Part shown: one piece after another, positions 27,119 to 35,695 of the stretch | Layout of the letters: each line of letters opens with the position of its first letter | Numbering within the stretch: position 1 is the stretch's first letter | Assembly (NCBI RefSeq): GCF_014490575.1 | Contig: NZ_CP061033.1 | Location: 1,984,001-2,048,000 of the forward strand | DNA: 64,000 bases | Origin: Corynebacterium zhongnanshanii | GTDB lineage: Bacteria > Actinomycetota > Actinomycetes > Mycobacteriales > Mycobacteriaceae | Reading direction: 5' to 3' | Position numbers and translations under genes: made by a program | Notes under the pieces: generated by a model | The model's database searches: none | What the model saw: the letters and a program-made list of their open reading frames with translations, nothing else | What the model was told of the DNA's origin: nothing

Positions 27119-27913
27119 TCAATTCATGAATAATCGCGCTGGCGCATACTGATGAGCGGCACTCGCCAGGTCCAGCGCCGGCGAACTGCTCCCAATATGT
27201 CGCATGTCCTGGCACTTCACCATCCATAGCGCCTTCTCCACACACTCCTCGGCGAGCTCCTTCATGAGCGGCCGCGCCCGCTCCACCATCACTTGCGCGC
27301 CGATGTGATCGCACTGCCGCAACCGCAATGCCGCCGACGCCCATCCCATCGCCACACCCATCATCTCCACGGCCACCGCGTGGGCGGCATCCAGTCCATG
27401 CCGCTGGTGAATGAGCCCCAGTGCCACGGCTTGATTGCCCGCGGTGCGCCGCGAGGTGACGTGATCCATGTAGAGCTCCAAGAGCCCCTGAGTATTCTGC
27501 TGCTCGGACACACGGCTGTGCACCTGGGCATATACGCTCAGCGTCTGGCGGCCCACGCGGGTGGATGCGCGCCGGACGGCGTCGGTGACCTTGGTGGCGC
27601 TTAGCTCCTCATCGGCGGCGCACAGCAGCGCAATCACGCTGTCGCCGGACGCGCGCCGGTTGGGAGTGTGCTGTTCGTGCGCGCGCTGGGCGTCGAATTG
27701 ACAGGACAACTCCACCGCAACCGCCGTCGCCACGCCATCGGCAGGGGCATAGGCATGGCGCAGATGATCCAGCAGCGCCTGCCCGGCCTGCTCCGCGCCG
27801 GCCACCCGGCCAGTCTGCACCAGGCCCTCCAACCCATTGGACAGCGTGTAACGGCCGGACGGGTAGGCGGAATCCCCGTACACCACCGAATGCATGACCG
27901 AATCAATACTCAT
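27119..27913 (-). CDS. ureF: Urease accessory protein UreF
   Basis: UreF bridges UreD and UreG and gates nickel insertion. The 264-residue all-helical protein shows family features: DSAYPSGRYTLSNGLEGLVQTG near the N-terminus, helix-rich middle segments, GNQAVALGLIHQRHGLDAAHAV, and a tail near the conserved C-terminal helices. The start at ATG 27913 has AGGGGC upstream, and the gene follows ureC by 13 bp. Sequence divergence from well-known UreF is considerable, but size, position and pattern agree. Confidence 0.88.
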   Translation of the reverse strand: MSIDSVMHSVVYGDSAYPSGRYTLSNGLEGLVQTGRVAGAEQAGQALLDHLRHAYAPADGVATAVAVELSCQFDAQRAHEQHTPNRRASGDSVIALLCAADEELSATKVTDAVRRASTRVGRQTLSVYAQVHSRVSEQQNTQGLLELYMDHVTSRRTAGNQAVALGLIHQRHGLDAAHAVAVEMMGVAMGWASAALRLRQCDHIGAQVMVERARPLMKELAEECVEKALWMVKCQDMRHIGSSSPALDLASAAHQYAPARLFMN

Positions 27914-27926
27914 CGCACAGCCCCTG

Positions 27927-29642
27927 CTAAAAGAGATAGAAAAGCTGCGCCAACGGCAGAGATTCCGCCGGGGCAATGGTTGCAATTTCCCCGTCCACGC
28001 GCACCTCATAGGTATCGGGATCCACCTGAATATCAGCCAGGCGATCATTGAGCACCATGTCCTTCTTCCCGATGGTGCGGCAATTCTCCACGGGCAGCAC
28101 CTCGGACTTCAGACCCAGCCGCTCCGGCACGCCCTCTTCGATGGCCGCCGCGGACATAAAGGTCACGCGCGTATCTTGCAGAGCCGACCCACAATTACCG
28201 AATTGGTCCCGATAAAACACCGGCTGTGGCGTCGCCAAGGACGCATTCGGATCCCCCATCGCCGCCCAACAAATCCTTCCCTTGCGCAACACCACGTGCG
28301 GCTTCGCCGCAAAAGAATCAATAGGCCACAGCACCAGATCCGCAAGCTTTCCCGGCTCAATGGAACCCACGTGCTTCGAAATACCCTGCGCAATCGCCGG
28401 ATTAATCGTAATTTTCGCCAGATAACGCAACACGCGATTGTTGTCATCGCCGTTGTCCCCCTCAAGCTCACCGAGCTGCTCCCGGCAATGATGCGCCGTC
28501 TGAAACGCTCGCACCCAGGATTCCCCCACGCGTCCCATCGCCTGGGAATCCGAACTGAAAATGCTGATGAGGCCCATATCATGCAGCACGGTTTCCGCCG
28601 CGATGGTTTCCGCGCGTACGCGAGAATCGGCAAAAGCCACATCCTCGGGAATGTCATGCGACAGGTGATGGCACACCATCACCATGTCCAGCAGCTCATC
28701 AACAGAATTAACCGTGTACGGCAACGTGGGGTTCGTCGACGCCGGCAGGACATTTCCCAACCCCGTCACCCGCAAAATATCCGGTGCGTGACCACCCCCG
28801 GCACCCTCGGAGTGAAACGTGTGCACCGTCCGCCCGCCTAGGGCGCCAGCAGTCGATTGGAAAAAGCCCGATTCATTCAAGGTATCCGTGTGAATGGCGA
28901 GCTGGGCGTCGAATTCATCACAAATATCCAGCGCATTGCGGATACTCGCCGGGGTGGCTCCCCAGTCCTCGTGCACCTTCAGCCCGGCTGCACCCCCACG
29001 CATCTGCGCACGCAGGGCGTCCGGCAGCGCCGCGCTGCCCTTCCCCAAGAACCCCGTGTTGACCGGCAGGCCTTCGGCGGCGCGGAGCATAAACTGAATG
29101 CCATCCGCACCCGGCGTGCACGTGGTTCCTAATGTGCCTTCAGCAGGCCCGGTTCCGCCGCCGAAAAACGTAGTAATTCCATTCGAAAGCCCCTCCTGCG
29201 CCTGCTGCGGCGTGATGTAATGAATATGAGAATCCACCCCACCAGCCGTGAGAATACGGTGAGTCCCCACAATCACTTCCGTACCCGGGCCAATCACCAG
29301 GTCCGGATCCACCCCATCCTGACTATGCGGGTTGCCGGCCTTTCCCACGCCCACAATACGGCCGTTCTTGATGCCCACGTCCCCCTTCACCACGCCGAGC
29401 GCGGTGTCGATAATAATGGCCCCCACAATCACGGTATCCAGTGCATCCACGGCGGTGGGGTCCTGTCCCATTCCATCGCGGACGGCTTTTCCGCCGCCGT
29501 ACACCGTTTCATCGCCATAGGAGCACGCGGCATAATCCTGCTCAATCCGGATGGTCAGGTTCGTGTCCGCCAATGTGACGCGATCGCCTGTCGTAGGGCC
29601 GTAAATCTCTGCGTATCTGCTGCGGCTCAATCTATTGTTCAT
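27927..29642 (-). CDS. ureC: Urease alpha subunit
   Basis: UreC is the catalytic subunit hydrolysing urea to ammonia and carbamate. The 571 residues show the nickel ligands in [10 protein letters not shown], the carbamylated Lys222 in [38 protein letters not shown] and the mobile flap [16 protein letters not shown] with its catalytic His. The family N-terminus [18 protein letters not shown] is present. The start at ATG 29642 lies 4 bp after the ureB stop with GAAGAG upstream; the longer frame to 29684 would overlap ureB. All catalytic residues appear intact. Confidence 0.97.
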   Translation of the reverse strand: MNNRLSRSRYAEIYGPTTGDRVTLADTNLTIRIEQDYAACSYGDETVYGGGKAVRDGMGQDPTAVDALDTVIVGAIIIDTALGVVKGDVGIKNGRIVGVGKAGNPHSQDGVDPDLVIGPGTEVIVGTHRILTAGGVDSHIHYITPQQAQEGLSNGITTFFGGGTGPAEGTLGTTCTPGADGIQFMLRAAEGLPVNTGFLGKGSAALPDALRAQMRGGAAGLKVHEDWGATPASIRNALDICDEFDAQLAIHTDTLNESGFFQSTAGALGGRTVHTFHSEGAGGGHAPDILRVTGLGNVLPASTNPTLPYTVNSVDELLDMVMVCHHLSHDIPEDVAFADSRVRAETIAAETVLHDMGLISIFSSDSQAMGRVGESWVRAFQTAHHCREQLGELEGDNGDDNNRVLRYLAKITINPAIAQGISKHVGSIEPGKLADLVLWPIDSFAAKPHVVLRKGRICWAAMGDPNASLATPQPVFYRDQFGNCGSALQDTRVTFMSAAAIEEGVPERLGLKSEVLPVENCRTIGKKDMVLNDRLADIQVDPDTYEVRVDGEIATIAPAESLPLAQLFYLF

Positions 29643-29646
29643 CTGC

Positions 29647-30066
29647 TTACTCTTCGTGTGGGGTAATTCGTTGCTGTGCGACATTGTCTTCCGAATTGGA
29701 ATTCTTCAAAAAATCCTCCAGCCGCCGCATCGCCTGCTCTCGAATCTCCTCGTCGTCCAATGGCCCATCGACCAGGTTGGAAAATCCATACAAAACACGC
29801 GCCCCGCCGAAATCCACCAGCTCAACCTCGCGCGTATCGCCCGGCTCAAAACGAATAGCCAAACCGGAGGGAATCGCCAGATGGCGCCCATAGGCAGCCT
29901 CCCGATCAAACTCCAGCGCCGCATTCGCCTCAAAAAAGTGATAGTGCGACCCCACCTGAATCGCGCGGTCGCCCGTATTCGCCACGGATACAGTCACCGT
30001 CGCGCGGCCCTCATTCATGACTATCTCACCTGGCTGCGTGATATATGCGTTAAAACCGGAAGACAT
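29647..30066 (-). CDS. ureB: Urease beta subunit
   Basis: The 139-residue structural subunit starts [21 protein letters not shown]. It contains [41 protein letters not shown] and [19 protein letters not shown], all typical of UreB. The C-terminal extension (about 35 residues, acidic) exceeds the roughly 100-residue minimal UreB. The start at ATG 30066 is preferred over TTG 30069. It is unusually separated from ureA by the His-rich gene. Confidence 0.95.
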   Translation of the reverse strand: MSSGFNAYITQPGEIVMNEGRATVTVSVANTGDRAIQVGSHYHFFEANAALEFDREAAYGRHLAIPSGLAIRFEPGDTREVELVDFGGARVLYGFSNLVDGPLDDEEIREQAMRRLEDFLKNSNSEDNVAQQRITPHEE

Positions 30067-30077
30067 CAAACAATTCC

Positions 30078-30893
30078 TTAGTGGTGCGAATGACTGTGTG
30101 AATGCGCATGACCGTGTGCGTGAGCATGCGCGTGGGAATGCGCGTGCCCGTGCGCATGATCCTCGTCCCCATGCGAATGCGCGAACCCCTGATCGTGATC
30201 CGCCAGCAACCCCGCCGCAATGCCGTCGTCGCCATGTTCCTGCGCATGCAACGCCTTTTTCACCGACGCCAACACCGCAGTCTTCAACGCACTCCCGGGC
30301 ATGAGGGCGTGCGCCTCACAGCTCTCCGCGCGTGGTGCATGAAAGTCAGCACGCACCACAGCCACCGTCGGCTGCCCATCCATGATCTTGTGCAGGCGCG
30401 AGGTCACCTCCGGCAGCGTAGGCCAACAGTCCGCCCCGCGCTGGCCTGGATCATCGAACGCCAGGGCCACCTCGGTGGATTCCGAGAATTGTTGAGCGAG
30501 CCTCACGCGACGACACAGTTCGGCGTCGGCAAAAGGATCGACGGCGGCGGCGAGGAATACGACGGCGTCGTGGGTAGGGGCAAGGCGGCGCAGGTGGTGG
30601 CGCATGCGCGCGATGACGTAGGTACTCGTGCACACCGGCGTAGCGAGGGCGGCGCGGAGGGAGGTGCGTTCGGTGAGCCATCGCAGCGCCTGTGCAGCGT
30701 GAGTGATGGAGGTCAGGTCGCGGCCGGTACACATCGGGACCACGCAGACGCGGTCGTGGACTATGGCGGACAGCTCGCGGGCGGAACGGACAACGGGCAG
30801 GCCGGTGACCTCGTGCAAGTAGTGAGTGTCCGTGGCCTCGGCGGTGGCGTAGAGAACCACGGGCACGTCGGTGTGAGTGTAAGTGTGGGTCAT
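30078..30893 (-). CDS. His-rich CbiX/sirohydrochlorin-chelatase-like protein inside the urease operon (probable nickel chaperone)
   Basis: This 271-residue protein lies between ureA and ureB, where a subunit junction is normally uninterrupted. Two repeated alpha/beta halves are suggested: [37 protein letters not shown], then [32 protein letters not shown]. This recalls the two-lobed CbiX/SirB class II chelatases; the match is by eye and degenerate. The last 39 residues contain 17 His in [13 protein letters not shown] repeats, an evident metal-binding tail. No ureE is present in the window, so a nickel storage or delivery role is inferred. The start is ATG 30893, 10 bp after the ureA stop; the gene ends 11 bp before ureB. 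Confidence 0.75.
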   Translation of the reverse strand: MTHTYTHTDVPVVLYATAEATDTHYLHEVTGLPVVRSARELSAIVHDRVCVVPMCTGRDLTSITHAAQALRWLTERTSLRAALATPVCTSTYVIARMRHHLRRLAPTHDAVVFLAAAVDPFADAELCRRVRLAQQFSESTEVALAFDDPGQRGADCWPTLPEVTSRLHKIMDGQPTVAVVRADFHAPRAESCEAHALMPGSALKTAVLASVKKALHAQEHGDDGIAAGLLADHDQGFAHSHGDEDHAHGHAHSHAHAHAHGHAHSHSHSHH

Positions 30894-30903
30894 GGCGCGA
30901 TCA

Positions 30904-31209
30904 CTACTCCCCGATCGGGTCGTGGACACTCACCAGCTTCGTGCCATCCGGGAAGGTGGCCTCCACCTGGATCAGGCTCAGGCGCTCCCGCACGCCCGGC
31001 AGCACATCGTCGGGCCCCAGCACCTGGCTTCCCACCTCCATCGCTTCGGCCACGCTCAAACCGTCGCGGGCGGCTTCGATGACCGCGTCGCTGATCAAGG
31101 CCGTAGCTTCCGGCTGGTTCAGCTTCAGCCCCCTCTGCTGCCGACGGCGGCTGACCTCAGCGGCGGTGAAGATATAGAGCTTTTCCAGCTCGCGGGGTGT
31201 GAGGTTCAT
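30904..31209 (-). CDS. ureA: Urease gamma subunit
   Basis: The 101-residue protein matches UreA in length and sequence: [57 protein letters not shown], and the closing VSVHDPIGE region. The start at ATG 31209 fits the family; the short upstream extension in frame does not. It is the first gene of the operon. A TACACT element about 13 bp upstream of the start may be a -10 box. Confidence 0.96.
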   Translation of the reverse strand: MNLTPRELEKLYIFTAAEVSRRRQQRGLKLNQPEATALISDAVIEAARDGLSVAEAMEVGSQVLGPDDVLPGVRERLSLIQVEATFPDGTKLVSVHDPIGE

Positions 31210-31291
31210 GTAGTCGAGTGTAGCGAGCAAATATTACAGCGATGTTTCACACCGGATCGGCTACGAGGCATTGCCGGTGGCACGCCATTGC

Positions 31292-31375
31292 ACACACAAC
31301 AAGGCCGCACCCTGCCTGCCACCGGGCGCGATCAACGCGCAGCGGGCAGGCTGTCAGGGTGCAGCCTTGTGTGTT
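31292..31375 (-). terminator. Long stem-loop after the sdh operon
   Basis: ACACAACAAGGCCGCACCCT pairs imperfectly with its complement at about 31350-31375, and CCTGCC/GGCAGG extends the stem. It is placed after the last gene of the sdh run and upstream of ureA, consistent with termination between them. Confidence 0.6.
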
Positions 31376-31435
31376 GGAGGTGTGCGCAGAAGTAGCCAGC
31401 TTCTGCGCTGAAGCACTGTTATGTGCGAAGTCGGC

Positions 31436-31756
31436 CTAGTGAATACGGCCGGTACGCGCCTTGTACTCGCGGTAGTTCTTACGACCCAAGTGGATCATGA
31501 ACATGCCACCGAACAGCAGGCCGAAGCCCAGGATGGCGCCAGCCAGAGCGTACTCCGGGCCCAATTCCTGAACACCGGACTGCCAGGTGGCCAGGCCGAA
31601 GACCATCAGTCCGAAGCCGGCCAGGGAAGCCAGGATGGCACCCATGCCCACCCAGGTGATGGAACGCTGCAGGGAGGAGTGAGGAGCATCGAAGGAAGAT
31701 GGCACGTAGCCGTCCAGGTACTGCTTCTCAACGTGGAGTTCTGGAGCTAGAGACAT
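31436..31756 (-). CDS. Small membrane protein of the sdhCAB operon
   Basis: The 106-residue product has a polar N-terminus, two transmembrane helices (about 33-55 and 68-88, both Gly-rich), and a basic end (HLGRKNYREYKARTGRIH). A comparable membrane gene follows sdhB in Corynebacterium glutamicum. It starts 20 bp after the sdhB stop, so it is probably translated from the same message. A role in assembly or membrane anchoring of the dehydrogenase is possible but untested. Confidence 0.85.
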   Translation of the reverse strand: MSLAPELHVEKQYLDGYVPSSFDAPHSSLQRSITWVGMGAILASLAGFGLMVFGLATWQSGVQELGPEYALAGAILGFGLLFGGMFMIHLGRKNYREYKARTGRIH

Positions 31757-31776
31757 AGCTCTTTCCTTTCAGGATG

Positions 31777-32526
31777 TTAGTCGTCCTTGCCGCGGAACGC
31801 CGCACGTGCGCGCTCCTTGGTAACGGCCGAGACGGCAGTCAGTGGGATGCCCGCCGGGCAAACGTCTGCACATTCACCATACAGGGAACATGGACCAAAG
31901 TTGGTCTCGACTTCGTCGATCATCTTCCGTGCACGGCGTCCTCGCTCCTCACGTCCCAGTGGGGACAGGGTGAGGTGAACCAGCTTTGCACCGGTGAACA
32001 GGTGCGCAGCACCGTTCGGACATGCGGCAACGCAGGCACCACAGCCGATGCAGGCAGCGTGGTCCAGGGCGCGTTCGGCGTCGGCGTGGTTGACCAGCAA
32101 CGAGTCGGCGTCGGGGGCAGTTCCAGCCATGACGGACACGAAGCCACCCTTTTCCATCACGCGATCCAGTGCGGAACGGTCCACCAGCATGTCCTTGACC
32201 ACTGGGTAGGCCGCGGAGCGCAGTGGCTCCAGCTTGATGGTGTCGCCATCGTTGAAGGACAGCAGGCGCTGCTGGCAGGCCGGCTTGTTCTTGTCCGGGC
32301 CGTGTGGACGGTCGTTGACCATGAGGCCACAGGTTCCACAGATACCTTCACGGCAGTCGGAGGCGAAGGTGAATGGCTCCTTGCCAGCCTCGACGTACTT
32401 GTAATTTACGTGGTCAAGCAGCTCCAGGATGGACATCTGCTCTGCTGCGTCGTCGACATCGACAGACTCGAAGTGGCCTTCGGCATTCGGGCCCGCCTGA
32501 CGCCAGATTTCAAGATGTAGTTTCAT
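31777..32526 (-). CDS. sdhB: Succinate dehydrogenase iron-sulfur subunit
   Basis: The 249-residue subunit carries the [2Fe-2S] motif CREGICGTCG with a distal Cys in KPACQQ. The second and third cluster motifs CIGCGACVAACPNGA and CSLYGECADVCPAGI are also visible. It moves electrons from the SdhA flavin to the membrane menaquinone site in SdhC. Its ATG overlaps the sdhA stop (TAATG), indicating translational coupling. The operon order C-A-B matches the corynebacterial type B enzyme. Confidence 0.97.
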   Translation of the reverse strand: MKLHLEIWRQAGPNAEGHFESVDVDDAAEQMSILELLDHVNYKYVEAGKEPFTFASDCREGICGTCGLMVNDRPHGPDKNKPACQQRLLSFNDGDTIKLEPLRSAAYPVVKDMLVDRSALDRVMEKGGFVSVMAGTAPDADSLLVNHADAERALDHAACIGCGACVAACPNGAAHLFTGAKLVHLTLSPLGREERGRRARKMIDEVETNFGPCSLYGECADVCPAGIPLTAVSAVTKERARAAFRGKDD

Positions 32527-34559
32527 TACTTGTAATTCCTTGTCATCAGCGGGATTCGGTCAAAGAACAGTGGCTCGGAGTGACGGATGAACTTGTTCTC
32601 GCCATCCGGCTCCCATGCGGAGACGAAGCACCAGTTGTCATCGTCACGCTCGGCCTCACCGTCTTCGGACAGGTGGTCATCGCGGTAGTGTGCACCACAG
32701 GACTCGTCGCGGTCCAGTGCGTCCACGCACATCAGCTCGCCGAGGTCCAGGTAGTCAGCCACGCGGGTTGCGTACTCCAGCTGCTGGTTCATGTCGTCGG
32801 CATCGCCAGGGATGTGAACGTTGGCCCAGAAGTCCTTACGCAGTTCGCGGATCTTCTCGATGCCGGACTTCATGTCCTTGACGTTGCGGGACACACCACA
32901 GGAGAAGTACAGGATCTCGCCCAGCTGGCGGTGGTAGTACTCGGCGGAGTGTGGGTTGTCGCCCTTGATGTTCATGATCTTGTTGATGCGAGCTTCGGCG
33001 CGCTCGATGGCGGCCTTTGCTGCCGGGCCATCGACGTCTGGGATTGGGGTGCCCAGGCGTGGTGCCAGGTAGTTCGGGATCGTGAACGGAAGGGTGAACC
33101 AGCCTTCCACGGAGGAGGACAGCAGGGAGTTTGCACCCAGGCGGTTTGCACCGTGGTACATCCAGGAGGATTCTCCGGAGCAGAACAGTCCCTGAATGGA
33201 GGTCATCTCGTTGAAGTCGGTCCACAGGCCACCCATGGTGTAGTGGCAGGTTGGTGCAATACGCATCGGGGTTTCGTATGCGGATTCACCGATGGCCTCT
33301 TCGTACATCTGGATGAGGTTGGAGTAACGCTCGCGGATCGTGTCCTTGCCCAGACGGTTGATGGCGTCACCCAGGTCCAGGTACACCGAGTTCTTCATCG
33401 GGCCTACGCCGTAGCCAGCGTTGATCTGCTGTGCGTTGGCACGGGACGCGATGTCGCGGGGCACCAGGTTACCGAAGGCTGGGTAGCGGCGCTCCAGGAA
33501 GTAGTCGCGCTCGTCCTCGGGGATGTCCTTCGGATCGCGGTCGTCACCCTTCTTCTTCGGGGTCCAGATGCGGCCGTCGTTACGCAGGGACTCGGACATC
33601 AGGATGGTCTTGGACTGCCAGGTGGAGTTCACGGGCAGGCCGGTTGGGTGGAACTGCACGAAGGATGGGGAGGCCATGTAGGCGCCCAGCTCGTATGCAC
33701 GCATGATGGCGGATGCGTTGGAGTTCTTGGCCAGCGTGGACATGTGGTACACGTTGCCGTATCCGCCGGTAGCCAGCACGGTGGCGTGGCCGGTGTGTGC
33801 GGTCAGCTCACCGGTGATGAGGTTACGCATCACAACACCCTGGCATACGCCGTCCTCCACGATGAGGTCCACGAGGTCGTTGTGGGTGAAGATTTCCACG
33901 TGGCCTGCGCCGATCTGGCGGTAGAGGGCGGAGGTGGTGGCCAGCTGCAGCTGCTGACCGGTTTGTCCACGGGTGTAGTAGGTGCGGGAGACCTGCACAC
34001 CACCGAAGGATCGGGTGGCCAGGGTGCCGCCGTACTCGCGGGAGAATGGGGCACCGATGGCGTTCATGTGGTCGATGACCTTGGGGGACTCCATGGCCAG
34101 GCGCCAGCAGTCGTTTTCGCGGCAGCGGTAGTCGCCGCCCTTCACGGTGTCCTTGGCGTGCAGGTAGGTGGAGTCGTTATCCAGCTTCTTACCGCGGGAG
34201 GAGTTCACACCACCCTGTGCGGCGATGGAGTGCGCACGGCGTGGGGAGTCGTGGTAGGTGAACACCTTGACGTCGTATCCCAGCTCGCCGAGCGCGGCGG
34301 CTGCTGCGCCGCCGGCGAGGCCGGTGCCGACGATGAGGATGCGGAACTTGGCACGGTTCAACGGGGAGACCATGCCGAAGTGCTCCTTGGCGTACTGCCA
34401 CTGCTTGTCCTGGGATACGGCGTGTGGTGCGTTGTCCTTGAGGACGGTGCCCACGCTCACGCCAGGCACGGAGGACTGTGGAGCGGCGAAGGCCGCTACA
34501 GCCTTGTCGTAGTCAAAGTCCGCGGTCTGATTGTGCGGGTGGTTAGTAACTTCGCTCAT
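32526..34559 (-). CDS. sdhA: Succinate dehydrogenase flavoprotein subunit
   Basis: The 677-residue protein has the dinucleotide-binding motif ILIVGTGLAGGAAAAALGELG near residue 45, and the covalent FAD His in RAHSIAAQGGVN. The substrate-side elements are HYTMGGLWTD and GANRLGANSLLSS. Length and sequence correspond to the large type B flavoprotein of corynebacteria. The start at ATG 34559 (MSEVTNHPHN) has GAGAAG upstream; the longer frame reaches into the sdhC-sdhA gap. It oxidises succinate in the TCA cycle. Confidence 0.97.
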   Translation of the reverse strand: MSEVTNHPHNQTADFDYDKAVAAFAAPQSSVPGVSVGTVLKDNAPHAVSQDKQWQYAKEHFGMVSPLNRAKFRILIVGTGLAGGAAAAALGELGYDVKVFTYHDSPRRAHSIAAQGGVNSSRGKKLDNDSTYLHAKDTVKGGDYRCRENDCWRLAMESPKVIDHMNAIGAPFSREYGGTLATRSFGGVQVSRTYYTRGQTGQQLQLATTSALYRQIGAGHVEIFTHNDLVDLIVEDGVCQGVVMRNLITGELTAHTGHATVLATGGYGNVYHMSTLAKNSNASAIMRAYELGAYMASPSFVQFHPTGLPVNSTWQSKTILMSESLRNDGRIWTPKKKGDDRDPKDIPEDERDYFLERRYPAFGNLVPRDIASRANAQQINAGYGVGPMKNSVYLDLGDAINRLGKDTIRERYSNLIQMYEEAIGESAYETPMRIAPTCHYTMGGLWTDFNEMTSIQGLFCSGESSWMYHGANRLGANSLLSSSVEGWFTLPFTIPNYLAPRLGTPIPDVDGPAAKAAIERAEARINKIMNIKGDNPHSAEYYHRQLGEILYFSCGVSRNVKDMKSGIEKIRELRKDFWANVHIPGDADDMNQQLEYATRVADYLDLGELMCVDALDRDESCGAHYRDDHLSEDGEAERDDDNWCFVSAWEPDGENKFIRHSEPLFFDRIPLMTRNYK

Positions 34560-34590
34560 TGATTTCTCTTCTCCTAAATCAGACTCGCGA

Positions 34591-35379
34591 CTAGTGCCCA
34601 GCCGAAGGAACGAATGGGACGTTGTCCACAAGACCCAGCATTACTGCCAGCGGAATGGAGATGTTGCCGATCATGACGATGGCTGGCAACAGGTATGCAA
34701 TCCACAGTGCTACCTGGCGGGTGCGGTGGCCCGTGATGCCGAGGTCGGAGGTTGCAACCCAGATTCCGTGGGACAGGTGCAGGAACAGAACCAGCATGGC
34801 CAGGATGTAGAAGATTGCTACGCCTGGGCGCTCGAAGGAGGCGATGAGGTTCTGGAATGCTGCGTGGGATCCGTCCACTGGGCCTTGGAACTCATCGGAG
34901 GCGAAGGGCTTCGCGCCGATGGTGAGGTCCAGCAGGTGGAAGATGATGAACAGCAGCAGGACTACGCCGGTGACCAGCATGTTGCGTGCTGCGAACGAGG
35001 TGTAGCCCTGGGACAGTCCCTTGCGCTTGAAGCGTCCGCGGGACTTGGAGCCGCGGCCGCGCAGTGCGAAGGCACACCAAATGTGGAGCACCAGGCTGAC
35101 GATCAGGACTACGCGGAATACCCAGAGGAAGACCTCGTGTGGGATCAGCGGGTAGCCGAATTCGCGCAGGAAGTCAGCGTAGGTGTTGAAGGATTCGGCT
35201 CCCATGTAAACCTTTAGGTTTCCTACCATGTGAACCAGGACAAAGAGGCCGAAGATGATGCCCGTTACGGCCATCGTCAGCTTCATTGCCCAAGATGGGA
35301 AGCCAGGCTTTTCCCTTAGTGGCTTCGTCGTAATTTTGCCGTGAACGATTGCTTCACGGTCGTCAGATTTAACAGTCAT
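34591..35379 (-). CDS. sdhC: Succinate dehydrogenase cytochrome b subunit
   Basis: The 262-residue membrane anchor has five hydrophobic helices. Heme-ligating His residues lie in FVLVHMVGNLK, LVLHIWCAF, IIFHLLDLT and FLHLSHGIW, as in the diheme type B SdhC. The start at ATG 35379 (MTVKSDDREAIVHGKITTK) has GGAGGT at a good distance and aligns with the C. glutamicum N-terminus; the open frame upstream to 35502 is not expected to be translated. It is first in sdhC-A-B, with an AcnR-like dyad 124 bp upstream. Confidence 0.95.
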   Translation of the reverse strand: MTVKSDDREAIVHGKITTKPLREKPGFPSWAMKLTMAVTGIIFGLFVLVHMVGNLKVYMGAESFNTYADFLREFGYPLIPHEVFLWVFRVVLIVSLVLHIWCAFALRGRGSKSRGRFKRKGLSQGYTSFAARNMLVTGVVLLLFIIFHLLDLTIGAKPFASDEFQGPVDGSHAAFQNLIASFERPGVAIFYILAMLVLFLHLSHGIWVATSDLGITGHRTRQVALWIAYLLPAIVMIGNISIPLAVMLGLVDNVPFVPSAGH

Positions 35380-35695
35380 GGCACCTCCAGTGTCATAGAC
35401 ACTGTAAGGCCTGGACCCCTGCTTGAACCACTTTTGGTAGCTCACGTCACTGCCTTCACACCCCGTTATGGGGGTCATAGCACTTGACCTGCTGTTTTCC
35501 AACAGTACAAATGTACTGATTTACGAAAAACTCACGTTGCGAAAATGCCGAAAACGGGCTCCGTCATATCAATATAGTTATAGAAATATGTCTTTTTTAG
35601 ATTCGACGCCCAGCGCACCCCTCCCCCGGCCTACCACCCGAACCACGGCTCACCTACGCACACCCGCGGGAGAGCGCCTGCCGTGAGGCGAACCG
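35380..35695 (-). promoter_or_regulatory. sdhCAB promoter region (intergenic)
   Basis: This 316-bp gap between the GH65 gene end and sdhC holds no gene I can support. On the reverse strand TTGGAA (about 35497-35502) and TATGAC (about 35474-35479), 17 bp apart, form a plausible -35/-10 pair. A G-rich run (CCCCGTTATGGGGGT on the forward strand) resembles RamA-type boxes. The far part (35580-35690) shows nothing recognisable. Confidence 0.5.
35503..35518. promoter_or_regulatory. AcnR-like operator upstream of sdhC
   Basis: CAGTACAAATGTACTG is a 7-bp-arm dyad. It matches the published corynebacterial AcnR consensus CAGNACnnncGTACTG at all positions except the lower-weight c. It abuts the putative -35 TTGGAA of the sdhC promoter, where binding would repress. 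Confidence 0.55.

Noticed and set aside
30078..30893. Annotation as UreE
   Set aside because: The body shows no UreE-like N-terminal or metal-binding domain pattern; only the His-rich tail is similar, so a function-neutral name is safer.
32373..34562. Long forward open frame opposite sdhA (729 residues)
   Set aside because: It mirrors the sdhA reading frame, has biased Val/Gly/His composition, no domain and no ribosome-binding site; a shadow of high-G+C coding DNA.
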